A stretch of DNA of 19,108 bases from Parvularia atlantis (GCA_943704415.1 CALSCO010000675.1:1-19108); one strand, 5' to 3'. Positions 9,086-18,475 are shown, counted from the stretch's first letter. The notes: generated from the letters alone by a model not told the origin. Numbers and translations: made by a program.

Positions 9086-12000
9086 ATGACACGGCGCGCG
9101 TCGCTGGCGCTGATCGCCGGCGAGCTGGACGAGAAGGGCGCGGAGAAGGTGCGCCGCGACGCGCCTGAAACGAACAGACAACAAAACACAGACGCAACGC
9201 GGCAGGCCTTCACGCGCTGGACAAACGACGTGCTGCGGCGCGCGGGTGTCGAGCGCGAGGTGAGCGACCTCGCGGCGGACTTTTGCGACGGCGTGGCGCT
9301 GTGCCTGCTGCTCGAGGTGCGGCGCGGGCGACCGGTCTGAGCGCCGCTGCGCTCACGGCGCACTCGCAGGCGCTGACCGGCCAGAAGATCCAGTTCCACC
9401 GCCAGCCGGCCAACAAGGCGACGCGGACCGAGAACGTGCACCTGGCGCTCGAGCTCCTCGAGTACCGGCTCAACTTCAAGCCGTACGGGCTGAACGTGGT
9501 CGACATCGAGACCGGCAACAAGAAGGTACTGCTGGGCCTGCTGTTCCAGCTGGCGACGCGGTTCCAGGTCAACCGCGCGCTCGGGCTGGTTGAGGGTGCG
9601 CGCGCGCGCACGTGCACGTGCGTGCTGGCGCCGTGCCTGAGGGCGGCGCGAGCGCAGGCTCGACCGAGGCCAGCGCCAAGCAGAAACTGCTGCGCTGGTG
9701 CAAGGAGGTCACGGCGTACAACCCGCTCGTCAACGTGAGCAACTTTGACAGCAGCTTCCAGGACGGGCTTGTGCTGTGCACAATTCTGGTGCGGCCGGGC
9801 GTCGGCTGGGCTGGCGGTGTGGGTGGTGTGGTCGGTTGGTGGTGTGGCGGCGCAGAGCGACCGACGCGCGTGGACAGGACGCCTTCCTGCCAAACAAGAT
9901 CGCGCTCAACCAGCTGGCGCGCGACAACGCGTTGTTCAACCTCAACCTGGCGCTCGACCTGGCCACTGCCGAGGGCCGGGTGCCGCGGCTGCTGGACGCC
10001 GAGGACATTGCGCAGGTGCGTGCGTCGTGCGCGTCGCTCATGGTGCACCTGACATGTGTGCGCGCGCGTACGCAAACAAGGCCAAGAAGGCGGATGAGAA
10101 CGTGCTGATGATCTACGTCTCGTTCTACTACCAGTGGTTGGCCGGGCGGGCGCAGGCCAAGACCGAGGGCGAGCACGCGCCTGTGCCGCTCGAGACGCCC
10201 GCCCAGCGCGCGCTGTGGGCCGAGATTGTCGCGCTCAAGCCCAAGATGACCGCGGCCGAGCTGGCGCGCCTGCTGACCGCCGTGGCGCAAGGGCCGACGG
10301 GCGAGCTCGCGGACGCCAAGCTTGAGGCGGCCAAGGCCAAGGCGCAGGCGACAATCGCGCAGGCCAAGGCGGACGGGGCCGAGCGCACGGCCAACCAGCT
10401 GCGCGAGCAGCTCGAGAGCGCCCAGCGTGAGATCGCGGCGCTCAAGGAGCAGCTCGTGAGTGCGACGACCGGACTGGCAAGTGCGGGGGCTGGGCTGGCG
10501 AGTGCGAGGACGAGCGTGGCACTCGCAAGCGCGCCGCCTCGGCCGGACCGCTCGTCGCTGGGCGTCGTGCCGGTGGCGGCGCTGATGGCGGCGGCGAGCG
10601 ACGGGAAGGGCAGCCGTCCCGTGAGCGTGGTGCAGGCCGACCAGGTGGGCAGCAGCAAGCGGCAGTCGATGCTGCAACGGCCGGGCCTGGCGGCGGACGT
10701 GCTGCAGATGCTGGGCACGACGGGCACAAGCTCGGCGCATCCGTCGCCGACGGCCAAGGACCCGTTCATTGTGGCGGACCCCGTGGCGTCCAGCGGCGAC
10801 GACGAGAGCGACAACGACGACGGCAATGGTGCGGTCCCGCCATGCGTGGCGATGACGGTAGCTCACACACGCGCGCGCGCTCGGCAGAATATGGCGACCG
10901 CTGCGAGACCGTGCAAAACCTGCGGCGCAAGCGTGTGGAGCGTGTCGTGTCGATGATCCAGACCGACGCCGTGCCCGTGCAGCGCATGGTGTGTGCGCGC
11001 GCGTGGTTGACCGCCGGCGTCTGATGTGCGACCGCAGAAGTCGGCGCCGTTCCGGTCGGGGGCGGCCGGCGCGGTGGCGAGCCTGACGGACGCGTCGACC
11101 GAGTCTGCAGCCGACGCGGCGCCCGTGCCGCAGCGGACGACGTCGACGACGCTGCGGCGGCACTTTTCAACGCTCAAGGACCAGGCACCCGTGTGCGTCA
11201 TCGTAAGCTGCTTGCGGCGGTGCTGACTCGTTGTGCCAGCACGCTGCGCCGCGAATCGACGCTGCCGGACGTCGTCAAGCAGACAAGCAGCTTCCGTCTG
11301 GAGGACGGGACCAACTACCCGTGGTGGCTCAACGCGTCCAACGTGTCTGCGCCGCTGCCCAAGGACGCGACCGAGCTCGACCCTTTGTTGCTGCAGCCGC
11401 TGCTGGAGAACCCCGAGTACGACACGTCGTGGTACGCCAAGTATTTTGCCAGCCGCGGTGCGTTGGTGGTGCGCGCGTGTGTGCGAGGCAGAGCAAGCTC
11501 ACGCTGCGGCCGGCGACACACACAGAGCACCACGTGTTTCTGTGCGAGCACGCCGAACTGGGCAGCTTTGTGCTGACGGCCGTGCGCGAGGACGTGAACG
11601 AGATCCCGACCGGGGTGCTGTGCATGTCGACGCCGTACACACAAGTGCGAGTGATGGTCTGGCTGAAGACGGTGCGTGTGCTGCGCGTCGCTGCGCCGCG
11701 GTGGCGCTAACGGCGCGCGCTTGTGCGGTCCAGGGCATCGAAAAGGCGACGATCCCGCTCACGGCCGACCGCCCGTCGCTGTCGGTGGCGGAGATCCTTG
11801 CCGAGGTGTGCCCATGGCTCGTCAAGGGTGCGGTGGGCATGCGCGAGGGCGCGCTCACGGTGCTGAGCCGCGCGGCTAGGGCTGGCCGACGTCAAGACGA
11901 GCGTCGAGGCCAAGCTGCCCGAGCGCCTGATCCAGATCGAGGAGATCCAGGCCTCGCGCAACTTCAAGTTTGGCGTGCTCTACGTGCGCGAGGGCCAGAC

Positions 12001-14514
12001 CAAGGAGGAAGAGATGTTTTCCAACGGTCAGCGTCGTGGTGGTGGTGGTCGTCGTGCAGGGCGTGGCGGGGCTGCGTGTGGCTGTGCTGGTTGTGGCTGT
12101 GCTGGTCGCGCAGGGCGCGGCGGGGCTGCTCATCGCTTCCGGATGCTGCTCATCGCTGCTCATCACTTGCTGATCATTTGCGCAACAGTTAACGGGAGCC
12201 CGGCGTTTGACGCGTTCCTGAGCGCGATCGGCCAAAAGATCCCGCTCGAGGGCTGGGACAAGTTCCGCGGCGGGCTCGACACGAAGAGTGCCCACGCGTG
12301 TGCGCCACGCATGCCACAGCTGAGCCGCGCGTGCAGACGGCAAGACGGGCGAGCACTCGGTGTTCACCGATTACTGCGGTTACGAGATCATGTTTCACGT
12401 GTCGACGCTGCTGCCGTACAGCGCGAGCGACGCGCAGCAGGTGCGCAGGCGCGCTTATGCGGCCGCTGTCGCCTCATGCGTGCGCGCACCCGCGCAGCTC
12501 GAGCGCAAGCGCCACATCGGCAACGACATCTGCTGCATCGTGTTTGTGGTGCGTGCGCGCCACCATTGCCAGCCACGGCGGCTCTGACGCCGCGTGCGCA
12601 CAGGACACGCCGGACCACTTCAAGTACAAGCCCTCATTCACGCCCGACATGATCTCGTCGCACTTTCTGCACGTGTTTGTGCTGGTGCGCCCCGGCGTGG
12701 ACGACCGCGGCCGTCCCGTGTACACGTGTGTTGCGTATCGGTGCGCGTGCGCGCGCGTGTCTGCGCTGACTGCGCCCCCCCCCAGCGTCAACGTGTGCTC
12801 GCGCGACGACGTGCCGTTCTTCGGGCCGGTCGTGCGCAACCCGCCGATATTTGACTCGCGCGAGGAGCTGCGCGACTTTGTGCTGACGAAGCGTGCGTTG
12901 GCAGTGGCAGTGCGGCTGCGCGCCGCGATGCTGAGCGCGTTTGGTCGGTAGTGATCAACGGCGAGACGGCGACGTACTCTGCGCCCTCGTTCACGACCAA
13001 GATGTCGCGCACGCTCGCGGGCACGCTCAGCGGCTTTGCGAGCGACTTTGTGCCAACGGCCAAGCCGGCCAAGAAGGTTCGCATCGCCTCGCTTTTGCGG
13101 CGGGCAAACAACGTGCGCACGCCACAGAACCAGTCGCTGGCCAACATCAAGGGACTGCAGCCGGCGGGCGCGGCCGGCGCGGCGACGGGTGCGATGCAGC
13201 GGCTGCTGCAGGCGTCAAGCGGGGCGACCGCCGAGATCCTCCAGGCCAACACGGTGCTGGCCGAGCTCGCGCTGGAGATCCACGGCGCCGACAGCTGGGG
13301 CAGCAACTTTCTCGTGGCGGCGACGGAGGGCCTGTACTTTTTCGACGGAGCGGGCATGACCGAGGTCAAGATGGCCAAGAAGCGCAAGTTTGTGCACGTC
13401 AACATCGTGCCGCAGCTCAACCTCGCTGTCACCATCTGCGGTGCGTCTGAGCTGGGTCTGAGCTGGGTCTGAGCTGGGTCTGAGCTGGGTCTGAGCTGGG
13501 TCTGAGCTGGTCTGCCTGGCGGGTGCGCACCACGGCGCGGTGTAGCGATGGCAAGCGGCTGCGCAAGCCACACCAGCCGCCAGTGAGGCTGACACCGCGC
13601 GCGCGCGGGCAGTGCGCGTGCCTGGAGGCCACCCGTACGTGGTCGTGTTTGACCTGGAGTCTATCGCGGGCCACATCAAGTACAACTACCGCGGTGCGTG
13701 AGAGACGGTGCAGCAGTGAGCGCTGACGCGGACAGCGGCGGCAGTGCGCGAGGCCAAACTCGAGGACACGCGAAACGTCAACGTGATAGGGATCGACCCC
13801 AACTGGAACGAGTCGCTGTGCGCCGCCTGCCCGCCACCGCTGCGGCCGCAGCTGCTGACCGATCGCACAGGCCGTTCTACATCGTCTGCGCGGTCAAGCA
13901 GCGGCTGCTCGTGTACCTGTGGCAGTCGATCTCGCGGTCGTTCCGGCGCGTCAAGACGCTCGTGTTGCCGGACGTGTGCTCGGTGCTGAGCCTGCGAGGG
14001 TCGACGGTCATCATTGGGTTCCCCACGGGCTTCGCGGCGGTCAACTTTGAGGAGGCGCGCGACAACAGCACGCCCGAGCTCACGACGGTCACGGCGGGCT
14101 CGGTGGCCGTGGCGGACCAGGTGGACCCGCTGGACGTGGTGCATCTGGAGAAAGAGATCCTGCTCTCGTACAACAGTGCGTGTCGGTGCGCGCACGGGGG
14201 CCTTTGCTGAGCGCGCGCACGCGGCCGCGGCAGACGAGAGCATGTTTGTGGACTTGAACGGGAAGCAGTCGCGCGAGTACACGATCAAGTGGACGTCGTT
14301 CCCGCACACGGTCCTGTACGTGCACCCGTTCATTGTCGGGCTCATGCGCGACAGCATGGAGGTCCGCACGCTCGCCAACGGCCGGCTCGTCCAGACCGTC
14401 GCGCTGCAGTCGTCGTGCCCGCTCTGCTTCACCCAACGCGCCCAGGGTCGCGTCGTCTACCTCGCCAACAACGCCGCTGGCTCGACACAGGTTCACCGTG
14501 TTGTTCGTCGCTGA
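9086..14514 (+). CDS. Tandem calponin-homology, coiled-coil, Rap GAP and CNH domain protein
   Basis: Predicted Rap-type GTPase activator carrying its own actin-binding head. Exons: 9086-9148, 9206-9316, 9370-9595, 9658-9788, 9878-10015, 10081-10828, 10888-10988, 11038-11192, 11240-11457, 11526-11671, 11734-11827, 11880-12026, 12189-12287, 12337-12440, 12498-12548, 12604-12725, 12786-12892, 12952-13440, 13613-13693, 13745-13817, 13871-14175, 14234-14514. They sum to 3990 nt, 1329 aa, without a stop. CH1 is about 20-130 ([14 protein letters not shown]) and CH2 about 140-243 ([24 protein letters not shown]), as in alpha-actinin/filamin-type ABDs. Coiled coil about 298-350, then a low-complexity linker. 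RapGAP about 560-925: [17 protein letters not shown], then RKRHIGND with the catalytic 'Asn thumb' at 836, [10 protein letters not shown] and a closing LTKLING. CNH domain about 1020-1325. RapGAP-CNH order is that of GARNL3. No EF hands or spectrin repeats. The exon 18/19 acceptor (13612 or about 13627) is uncertain. Confidence 0.85.
12027..12188 (+). repeat. Repeat-bearing 162-nt intron in the RapGAP region
   Basis: This intron splits the segment between EEEMFSN and NGSPAFDAF of the RapGAP domain. It is about three times the usual length here and has an atypical GTCAGC donor. It contains a GGT run, two near-identical 20-mers (12056-12075 and 12110-12129, one difference) and two copies of a 14-mer (12077-12090, 12092-12105), so it looks expanded by local duplication. 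Confidence 0.7.
13446..13510 (+). repeat. 11-bp minisatellite inside an intron, about 5.9 copies
   Basis: The unit TCTGAGCTGGG is repeated head to tail without interruption, directly after the GTGCG donor at 13441. The host intron (13441-13612) is 172 nt against about 55 nt for its neighbours. The repeat starts within the donor region, so unit changes could affect splicing. Confidence 0.92.
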
Positions 14515-14640
14515 TCACTGTGTGTTGTCAGAGAGAGTGAGCGGTGGAGCTGGTAGTGGTATGAGCGTGCGACACGCAGCGGGCGCGACAGGCAGCACAG
14601 GGCAAGCAGCACAGGGCAGCACAGGGCAACACAGGGCAAG
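14515..14640. repeat. Convergent 3' gap with CACAGGGCA-type tandem repeat (14589-14640)
   Basis: The 126 bp between the stop of the CH-RapGAP-CNH gene (14514) and the IMMP1L stop (14641, minus). The right part, 14589-14640, is an imperfect tandem array of 10-13-bp units with core CACAGGGCA, four copies, abutting the IMMP1L stop codon. No coding potential seen. Confidence 0.8.
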
Positions 14641-15201
14641 TTACGTGGCAAACCAGCGCATCTGCGAGAACGGGTACAGGCGCAGAACGAGCCGCCCCCG
14701 GATCAGCCCAAACGCGACCGGTCCGTACGCGCGCGAGTCGGTCGAGTTGCTAAAGTTTTCGCCCTGGAGCCAGTAGTGGTTGGGCGGCACGCGCACCATG
14801 TGCCCAGGCGGCCCGCCCGCCGTCACCGTCGACGCCCCGAGCGCCGCGGCCGGGTCCACCACGACGAGGTCGCCCGGCAGGCCCACGACGCGCTTCACGA
14901 CCATCTTGGCCGGCTCGATCGGCGACTGCGCCACGACCACGTCCCCGCGGCGCACGTCCCGGCGGAGTGGCGTCAGGTGCTCGACCAGCGTCAGGTCGCC
15001 CTTGGCGTTGAACGTCGGCAGCATCGACGGACCCGAGAGCCAGTGCAGCGACACGACGCTGTCCTGCACCTGCGCCGCCACCGTCAGGCTAGCGCGCCGC
15101 GGGTCGTGCGTGCTGCCGCAGGTGCGCACATGGAAGAAGCACACCATCCACGCAAACAGGTACGCGCCGTTGACCAGGCGCTGGCGCATCGGCAGGGCCA
15201 T
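14641..15201 (-). CDS. IMMP1L: Mitochondrial inner membrane protease subunit 1 (signal peptidase I family)
   Basis: Serine/lysine peptidase of the mitochondrial inner membrane that trims sorting signals of intermembrane-space proteins. Intronless, 186 aa from the ATG at 15201; the frame is open further upstream but without another ATG nearby. Residues about 10-24 form the N-terminal membrane anchor. Catalytic Ser59 lies in SGPSMLPT and general-base Lys103 in MVVKRVVGLPGD. The C-terminal box NSTDSRAYGPVAFGLIRGR matches Imp1/IMMP1L (NSTDSRxYGPxxxGLIRGR), which favours subunit 1 over subunit 2. Slightly longer than human IMMP1L (166 aa). Convergent with the RapGAP gene. Upstream lies the tRNA-like element at 15256. 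Confidence 0.93.
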   Translation of the reverse strand: MALPMRQRLVNGAYLFAWMVCFFHVRTCGSTHDPRRASLTVAAQVQDSVVSLHWLSGPSMLPTFNAKGDLTLVEHLTPLRRDVRRGDVVVAQSPIEPAKMVVKRVVGLPGDLVVVDPAAALGASTVTAGGPPGHMVRVPPNHYWLQGENFSNSTDSRAYGPVAFGLIRGRLVLRLYPFSQMRWFAT

Positions 15202-15255
15202 CCGGCGCCAGGTGACGTCCTTGAGCGTTTGTCGGACCAAGCTTCCTTGAAATTG

Positions 15256-15326
15256 CGCAGCGTGGCGCAGGGGAAGCGCGAGAGGCCCATAACCTCTAGG
15301 TCACTGGATCGAATCGATCTCCTCAA
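15256..15326 (+). pseudogene. Initiator tRNA-Met(CAT)-like sequence, decayed; possible SINE head
   Basis: The D arm (GCGC-AGGGGAA-GCGC, 15265-15279) and anticodon arm (AGAGG-CCCATAA-CCTCT, 15281-15297, anticodon CAT at 15288-15290) fold perfectly. They resemble eukaryotic initiator tRNA-Met, including the CCCATAA loop. The T arm (15303-15319) pairs at only 2 of 5 positions and the acceptor arms at about 3 of 7, so the cloverleaf is broken at the 3' side. An A-box-like TGGCGCAGGGG (15263-15273) and a B-box-like GGATCGAATCG (15306-15316) remain. It may be a tRNA pseudogene or the Pol III promoter head of a short interspersed element. Confidence 0.6.
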
Positions 15327-15333
15327 AAGAGTC

Positions 15334-15382
15334 TTTTGGCGGGGGGGCGCGAACGACCAGTCGCTGCGACATCTTTTTTTTT
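15334..15382 (+). terminator. T4 and T9 runs downstream of the tRNA-like sequence
   Basis: A T4 run (15334-15337, within a short AAAAG...CTTTT hairpin) and a T9 run (15374-15382) follow the tRNA-like sequence on the same strand. Runs of four or more T on the coding strand terminate RNA polymerase III. The T9 tract stands out in this GC-rich window. Confidence 0.4.
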
Positions 15383-15564
15383 CTGTTCCTGAGAAGTGTT
15401 GCCCGTTGTTGTCTTTGGTTGCCGAACACGACAAGAGTGTGTTGCGTCCAAGTAACTCAGCGGTGAGCAGCCCACGCCCTCTCGGCTGCCGTTGGTGCCC
15501 CAGAGTGGTGACGGCGGCGTGCTGATCGGGCTTGTCTCGTCAGGGCACCACTCGCCTGGTGCAG

Positions 15565-15613
15565 CCGTCCATGCCGTGCCGGTCCGTGCACACCACCACT
15601 CGGGCTCTGCGTG
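15565..15613 (+). repeat. Dispersed repeat, copy A
   Basis: About 49 bp, starting CCGTCC and containing TGCCGTGCCGGTCC, that closely match 18535-18582 (about 90% by eye, one gap). It lies in the non-coding 15383-15686 stretch, where I see no gene. Two copies flanking the CDP-DAG synthase/coiled-coil gene pair, one beside a tRNA-like sequence and one beside a Gag-like frame, suggest remnants of a mobile element. Confidence 0.6.
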
Positions 15614-15686
15614 ACTTGTCCGCGCGTGCCACAACACCACCTGTGGGCTCGCCGCGCAGTTCATCTGTACAGAGACCGGCGCCCGC

Positions 15687-17186
15687 TCACGACGACGGCA
15701 GTTTCAGGTGCTCGGTGAGAAGGTGCAGTAGGTGTAGCTGCTGCTCGCGCGGCAGCAGCACGACCTGGTCCATCAGGTCGCGCACAGTGGCGACGGCCTC
15801 GACGCGCACAAACGCGTTGTAGTAGATGTACGCAAACAGGCCCATGAGGAACTGGACGCGCCGTCAGCACGCACGGCGGGCGGCGCGTGGCGGCATGTGC
15901 GGCACCTGGCAGTCGAAGCGGTCCGTGATGCCGCCGTGGCCCGGGATGAGGTCGCCAAAGTCCTGCGCGGCGCGCTCAGCTTGGGGGCGTGTGCATGCAG
16001 CGCAGCGCACCTTGATGCCGTACGCGCGCTTCAGGCCCGACGCGAAGAAGCCGCCAAACGGCGCGACGAGCGACGCAAACACGGCCAGCATGATCGCGTG
16101 CAGCTGGAATGGCGCAAGCCAGACGTGCGTGACGGGCCGCACGGCCGCCGGCAGCACACGCGCGAGCGTCTGCACGACGAACGGCGGCAGCGCGTACGGC
16201 GTGACGGTGTAGAGCGGCGTGCGCGCGCACGTCGTCGTCCAGAGTGCCTTGAATGGCGTTGCGTGCAGCGCCTCGACCGGGCAGATCAGATACTCGAACT
16301 GCATTAGCGCGTACGAGAACTGCGGCGGTTTTGCGTTGAGTGGTGTGCGGCAACAAACCGCCGTGGCAACGCACCACGATGCTGAGGACGATGGTCGAGA
16401 CGAGCCCGCCGATGAAGCCCTCCCACGTCTTCTATTGCCACCGCCAGTGCGTGAGACGCGCCCGCGCAAAGGACGCGCGCCCGGCGCACCTTGGGTGAGA
16501 GTTGGATCAGGGGCGTGCGCCCGATAAAGAAGCCCCAGAGGTACGCAGTCGAGTCGTTCGTGATAACGAGCAGCACTGGGAGGATGAACCAGACGAGGCC
16601 CTCGAGCAGGTTATCGACGATGAAGATGGGCTGGCCCACGACAAAGAGCAGGGCCATGTGCGTCCACGCGAGCTGGCGGAACTGGAACCGGTACGTGTCC
16701 TTCTGCAGACTCAGCACAAACAGGATGAGCCCGGCCGTGTAGAGCGTGTACGAGATGATGACGTGGTTGTGCGCGAGGAACGCAAGCGGCGCGAGCTGGC
16801 GCGCGGCGGATCAGCGATCGTGCGATCATGCGAGCGAGTGCGCGCGCGCACGGCACCTCGATCGTGAACGAGTGAAAGTACAGCAGCATGCTCTCGCCAT
16901 AGAAGTAGTAGTTGACGCTGAGGAAGATGTACCAGTTGATCGTGCGGAACCAGGGCACGGTGCGCGCCTCGGCCGAGCTGTACCCGATCGACGTGACCTC
17001 GCCGAACGAGAGCACTTGGATGGCGAAGATCAGGCCCACGACCCACGCGTGCCCCGCGAGCAGCACGTCCACGAAGCCGCCCACGAGCACCCACGACCAG
17101 AAGATGCGCGTCCAGAAGCCCTGCCAGCGCGTCGGCGTCGGCGGCGCAGGCGCGGCGGGCGCGGCGGTCGTTGCGGGTTCGGCCAT
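15687..17186 (-). CDS. CDS1: Phosphatidate cytidylyltransferase (CDP-diacylglycerol synthase)
   Basis: Makes CDP-diacylglycerol from phosphatidate and CTP in the ER membrane, the precursor of phosphatidylinositol and phosphatidylglycerol. Six exons: 16857-17186, 16490-16795, 16375-16431, 16011-16319, 15906-15962, 15687-15851, total 407 aa (human CDS1/2 461/445). A Pro/Ala-rich N-terminus precedes several membrane helices (e.g. [18 protein letters not shown] and [23 protein letters not shown] by residue properties). Conserved [13 protein letters not shown] spans the exon 2/3 junction (about 209-221). The family signature, S-G-L-K-R through H-G-G-I-T-D-R-F-D, spans residues 325-351 across the exon 4/5 junction, with the metal-binding Asp residues present. 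The C-terminus is a short soluble amphipathic tail. Intron 15963-16010 is 48 nt, a multiple of three and stop-free. Divergent from the coiled-coil gene with 50 bp between ATGs. Confidence 0.95.
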
Positions 17187-17236
17187 GCTGCCTGCGGCCT
17201 GCGAGCGGTCCGACAATCAAGTTATACGTGGATTCG
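17187..17236. promoter_or_regulatory. Divergent promoter, CDP-DAG synthase / coiled-coil gene
   Basis: 50 bp between the two start codons. It is slightly more AT-rich (CAATCAAGTTATACGTGG around 17214-17231) than its surroundings. No certain TATA or CCAAT element can be assigned. Confidence 0.4.
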
Positions 17237-18475
17237 ATGAGCGTTCCGGCGCCAGAAGCAGAGCCGGCGACGCCGGGCGACAGCGCGCCGCCGACGCCGA
17301 GCCCGACCGACCGGCTCACGCGGCTGCAGCGGCGCGTGTCGTTCATGGTGCGGGCGGGCGGTGCGCGCGGGCGGACGGGCGCACGCTGACCGTGTCGTCC
17401 ATCAGCGGGCCATCGGCGCGATCGACAAGGACGCGCCCGCGCCGCTGACGGAGGCGCTGCTGGAGAGCGCCGTGGGCGCGGCGAGCGCGGACGCAGTCGA
17501 CGACGACGCGGACGAGACCGGGAGCAACGCGTGGCACACGGAGGAGGACAGCGAGGACGAGGCGACGGCCGTGGCCGTTCGCGACCTCGCTCAGCGCGTC
17601 GCGTCGGTCTCGGTCGAGAAGCAGCGGCTGCAGACACAGCTCGAGAAGACGGAGCAGATGCAGGCGCAGCTGGTCGAGGCGCTGCGCAGCACGCAGGACG
17701 TGTGTGGCCGCGGGGGGCGCCGGGCCGCGCTGTCTGTGACCGCCGTACCGGCAGATGCTTCACCGCCTGCACGACCAGTACCAGCGCCAGACCGAGTCGA
17801 ACGAGCGCCTGATCAACCAGGTGGGCAAAGACGCGTTCAGCTCGCGCAAGGACTACGACAAGGCACGCCGCTGCACGCCTGCGTGCTGGCGCCTTATTGA
17901 TGCGCCGCCACGCGCAGTTCATCATGTCGTCGCTCACCGAGCACGAGGACACGGAGATTCACACGCAATATTCGGCCCTCGTCGGCAACATCGACGAGCT
18001 GCTGCACAACGTGACCGCCGGCGGCGCGGGCGGCAGCAGCGCGGGCGCGATCGTATCGGCCGCGCCAAGCTGGCTGGCTGCGACCACAGCGGGGCCCACT
18101 GCAGCTGCGGCCGCGGCGAGCACCGCGCCTCCTGCCGGCACGGCGGCCGACGCACCCACCGACGACGCCCTGGGCTCGCCAGGTGTGGACGTGCGCAGCT
18201 ACCAGGAGCACGTCCACCGCAAGTACAGCAGCGACCTCACCGCGCGCGCCGGCAGCCACTCGAGCCTGCCCGTCGTGGTGCGCGGCGGCGGGCTTGTTTG
18301 GGCCTGGCGAGCGCTGACCCGCAGGGGTGGGCGCCAGGCCGTCTACACCGAGGCCGACGTGGCCGTGCCGCCGCTCTGGTCGCCGCACACGTTCTCGCGG
18401 CAGGTCTTTGTGCCGTCGATGCACCGCGTCGACTGCCTCCTGCCCAACCAGCCGCGGTTCACGCCGCCCGGGTGA
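17237..18475 (+). CDS. Coiled-coil protein, unrecognised
   Basis: I cannot assign a family. Exons 17237-17347, 17406-17699, 17755-17862, 17918-18277 and 18338-18475 give 336 aa. Introns 17348-17405, 17700-17754 and 18278-18337 are ordinary. Intron 17863-17917 appears to be GC-AG. The N-terminus is Pro/Ala/acidic and disordered. Residues about 97-160 form a Gln/Glu-rich heptad coiled coil, running on through LHDQYQRQTESNERLINQVG. A second helical stretch (SSLTEHEDTEIHTQYSAL) follows, then an Ala/Gly-rich linker. The C-terminal ~75 residues (SYQEHVHRKYSSDL, then Pro/Phe/Val-rich) may be a small ordered element. No membrane segment or signal peptide, so probably cytosolic or nuclear and oligomeric. 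The start is the first ATG in frame. Confidence 0.7.
17863..17917 (+). other. Probable GC-AG intron
   Basis: Between DAFSSRKDYDK and FIMSSLTEHED the frame must shift by one. No GT donor in the interval restores the frame at the usual size. A GC donor (AAG/GCACGC) with the CAG acceptor at 17917 gives a 55-nt intron, exactly the local size, and joins the frames cleanly. Confidence 0.5.

Noticed and set aside
9730-11163. 477-codon open frame on the minus strand opposite the CH/coiled-coil exons
   Set aside because: Arg/His/Ala-rich composition typical of antisense frames in GC-rich coding DNA; no family signal, and the plus strand carries clear CH domains.
10829-11239. Gene boundary between a CH-domain gene and a separate RapGAP-CNH gene
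   Set aside because: Three ordinary GTGCG/GTGTG...CAG introns bridge this stretch with frame kept and charged, coding-like exons between. No intergenic-sized gap exists, so one gene is preferred, though transcript data are needed.
13446-13510. Regular direct repeats resembling a CRISPR array
   Set aside because: Units are contiguous 11-mers with no spacers, inside a eukaryotic intron; this is a minisatellite.
15202-15240. N-terminal extension of IMMP1L starting at 15240
   Set aside because: The codon at 15240-15238 is TTG, not ATG. The first ATG in frame is at 15201 and already precedes the membrane anchor.
15383-15564. Possible exon between the tRNA-like sequence and repeat copy A
   Set aside because: No frame of useful length with family resemblance, and composition is more AT-rich than the genes; left as non-coding.
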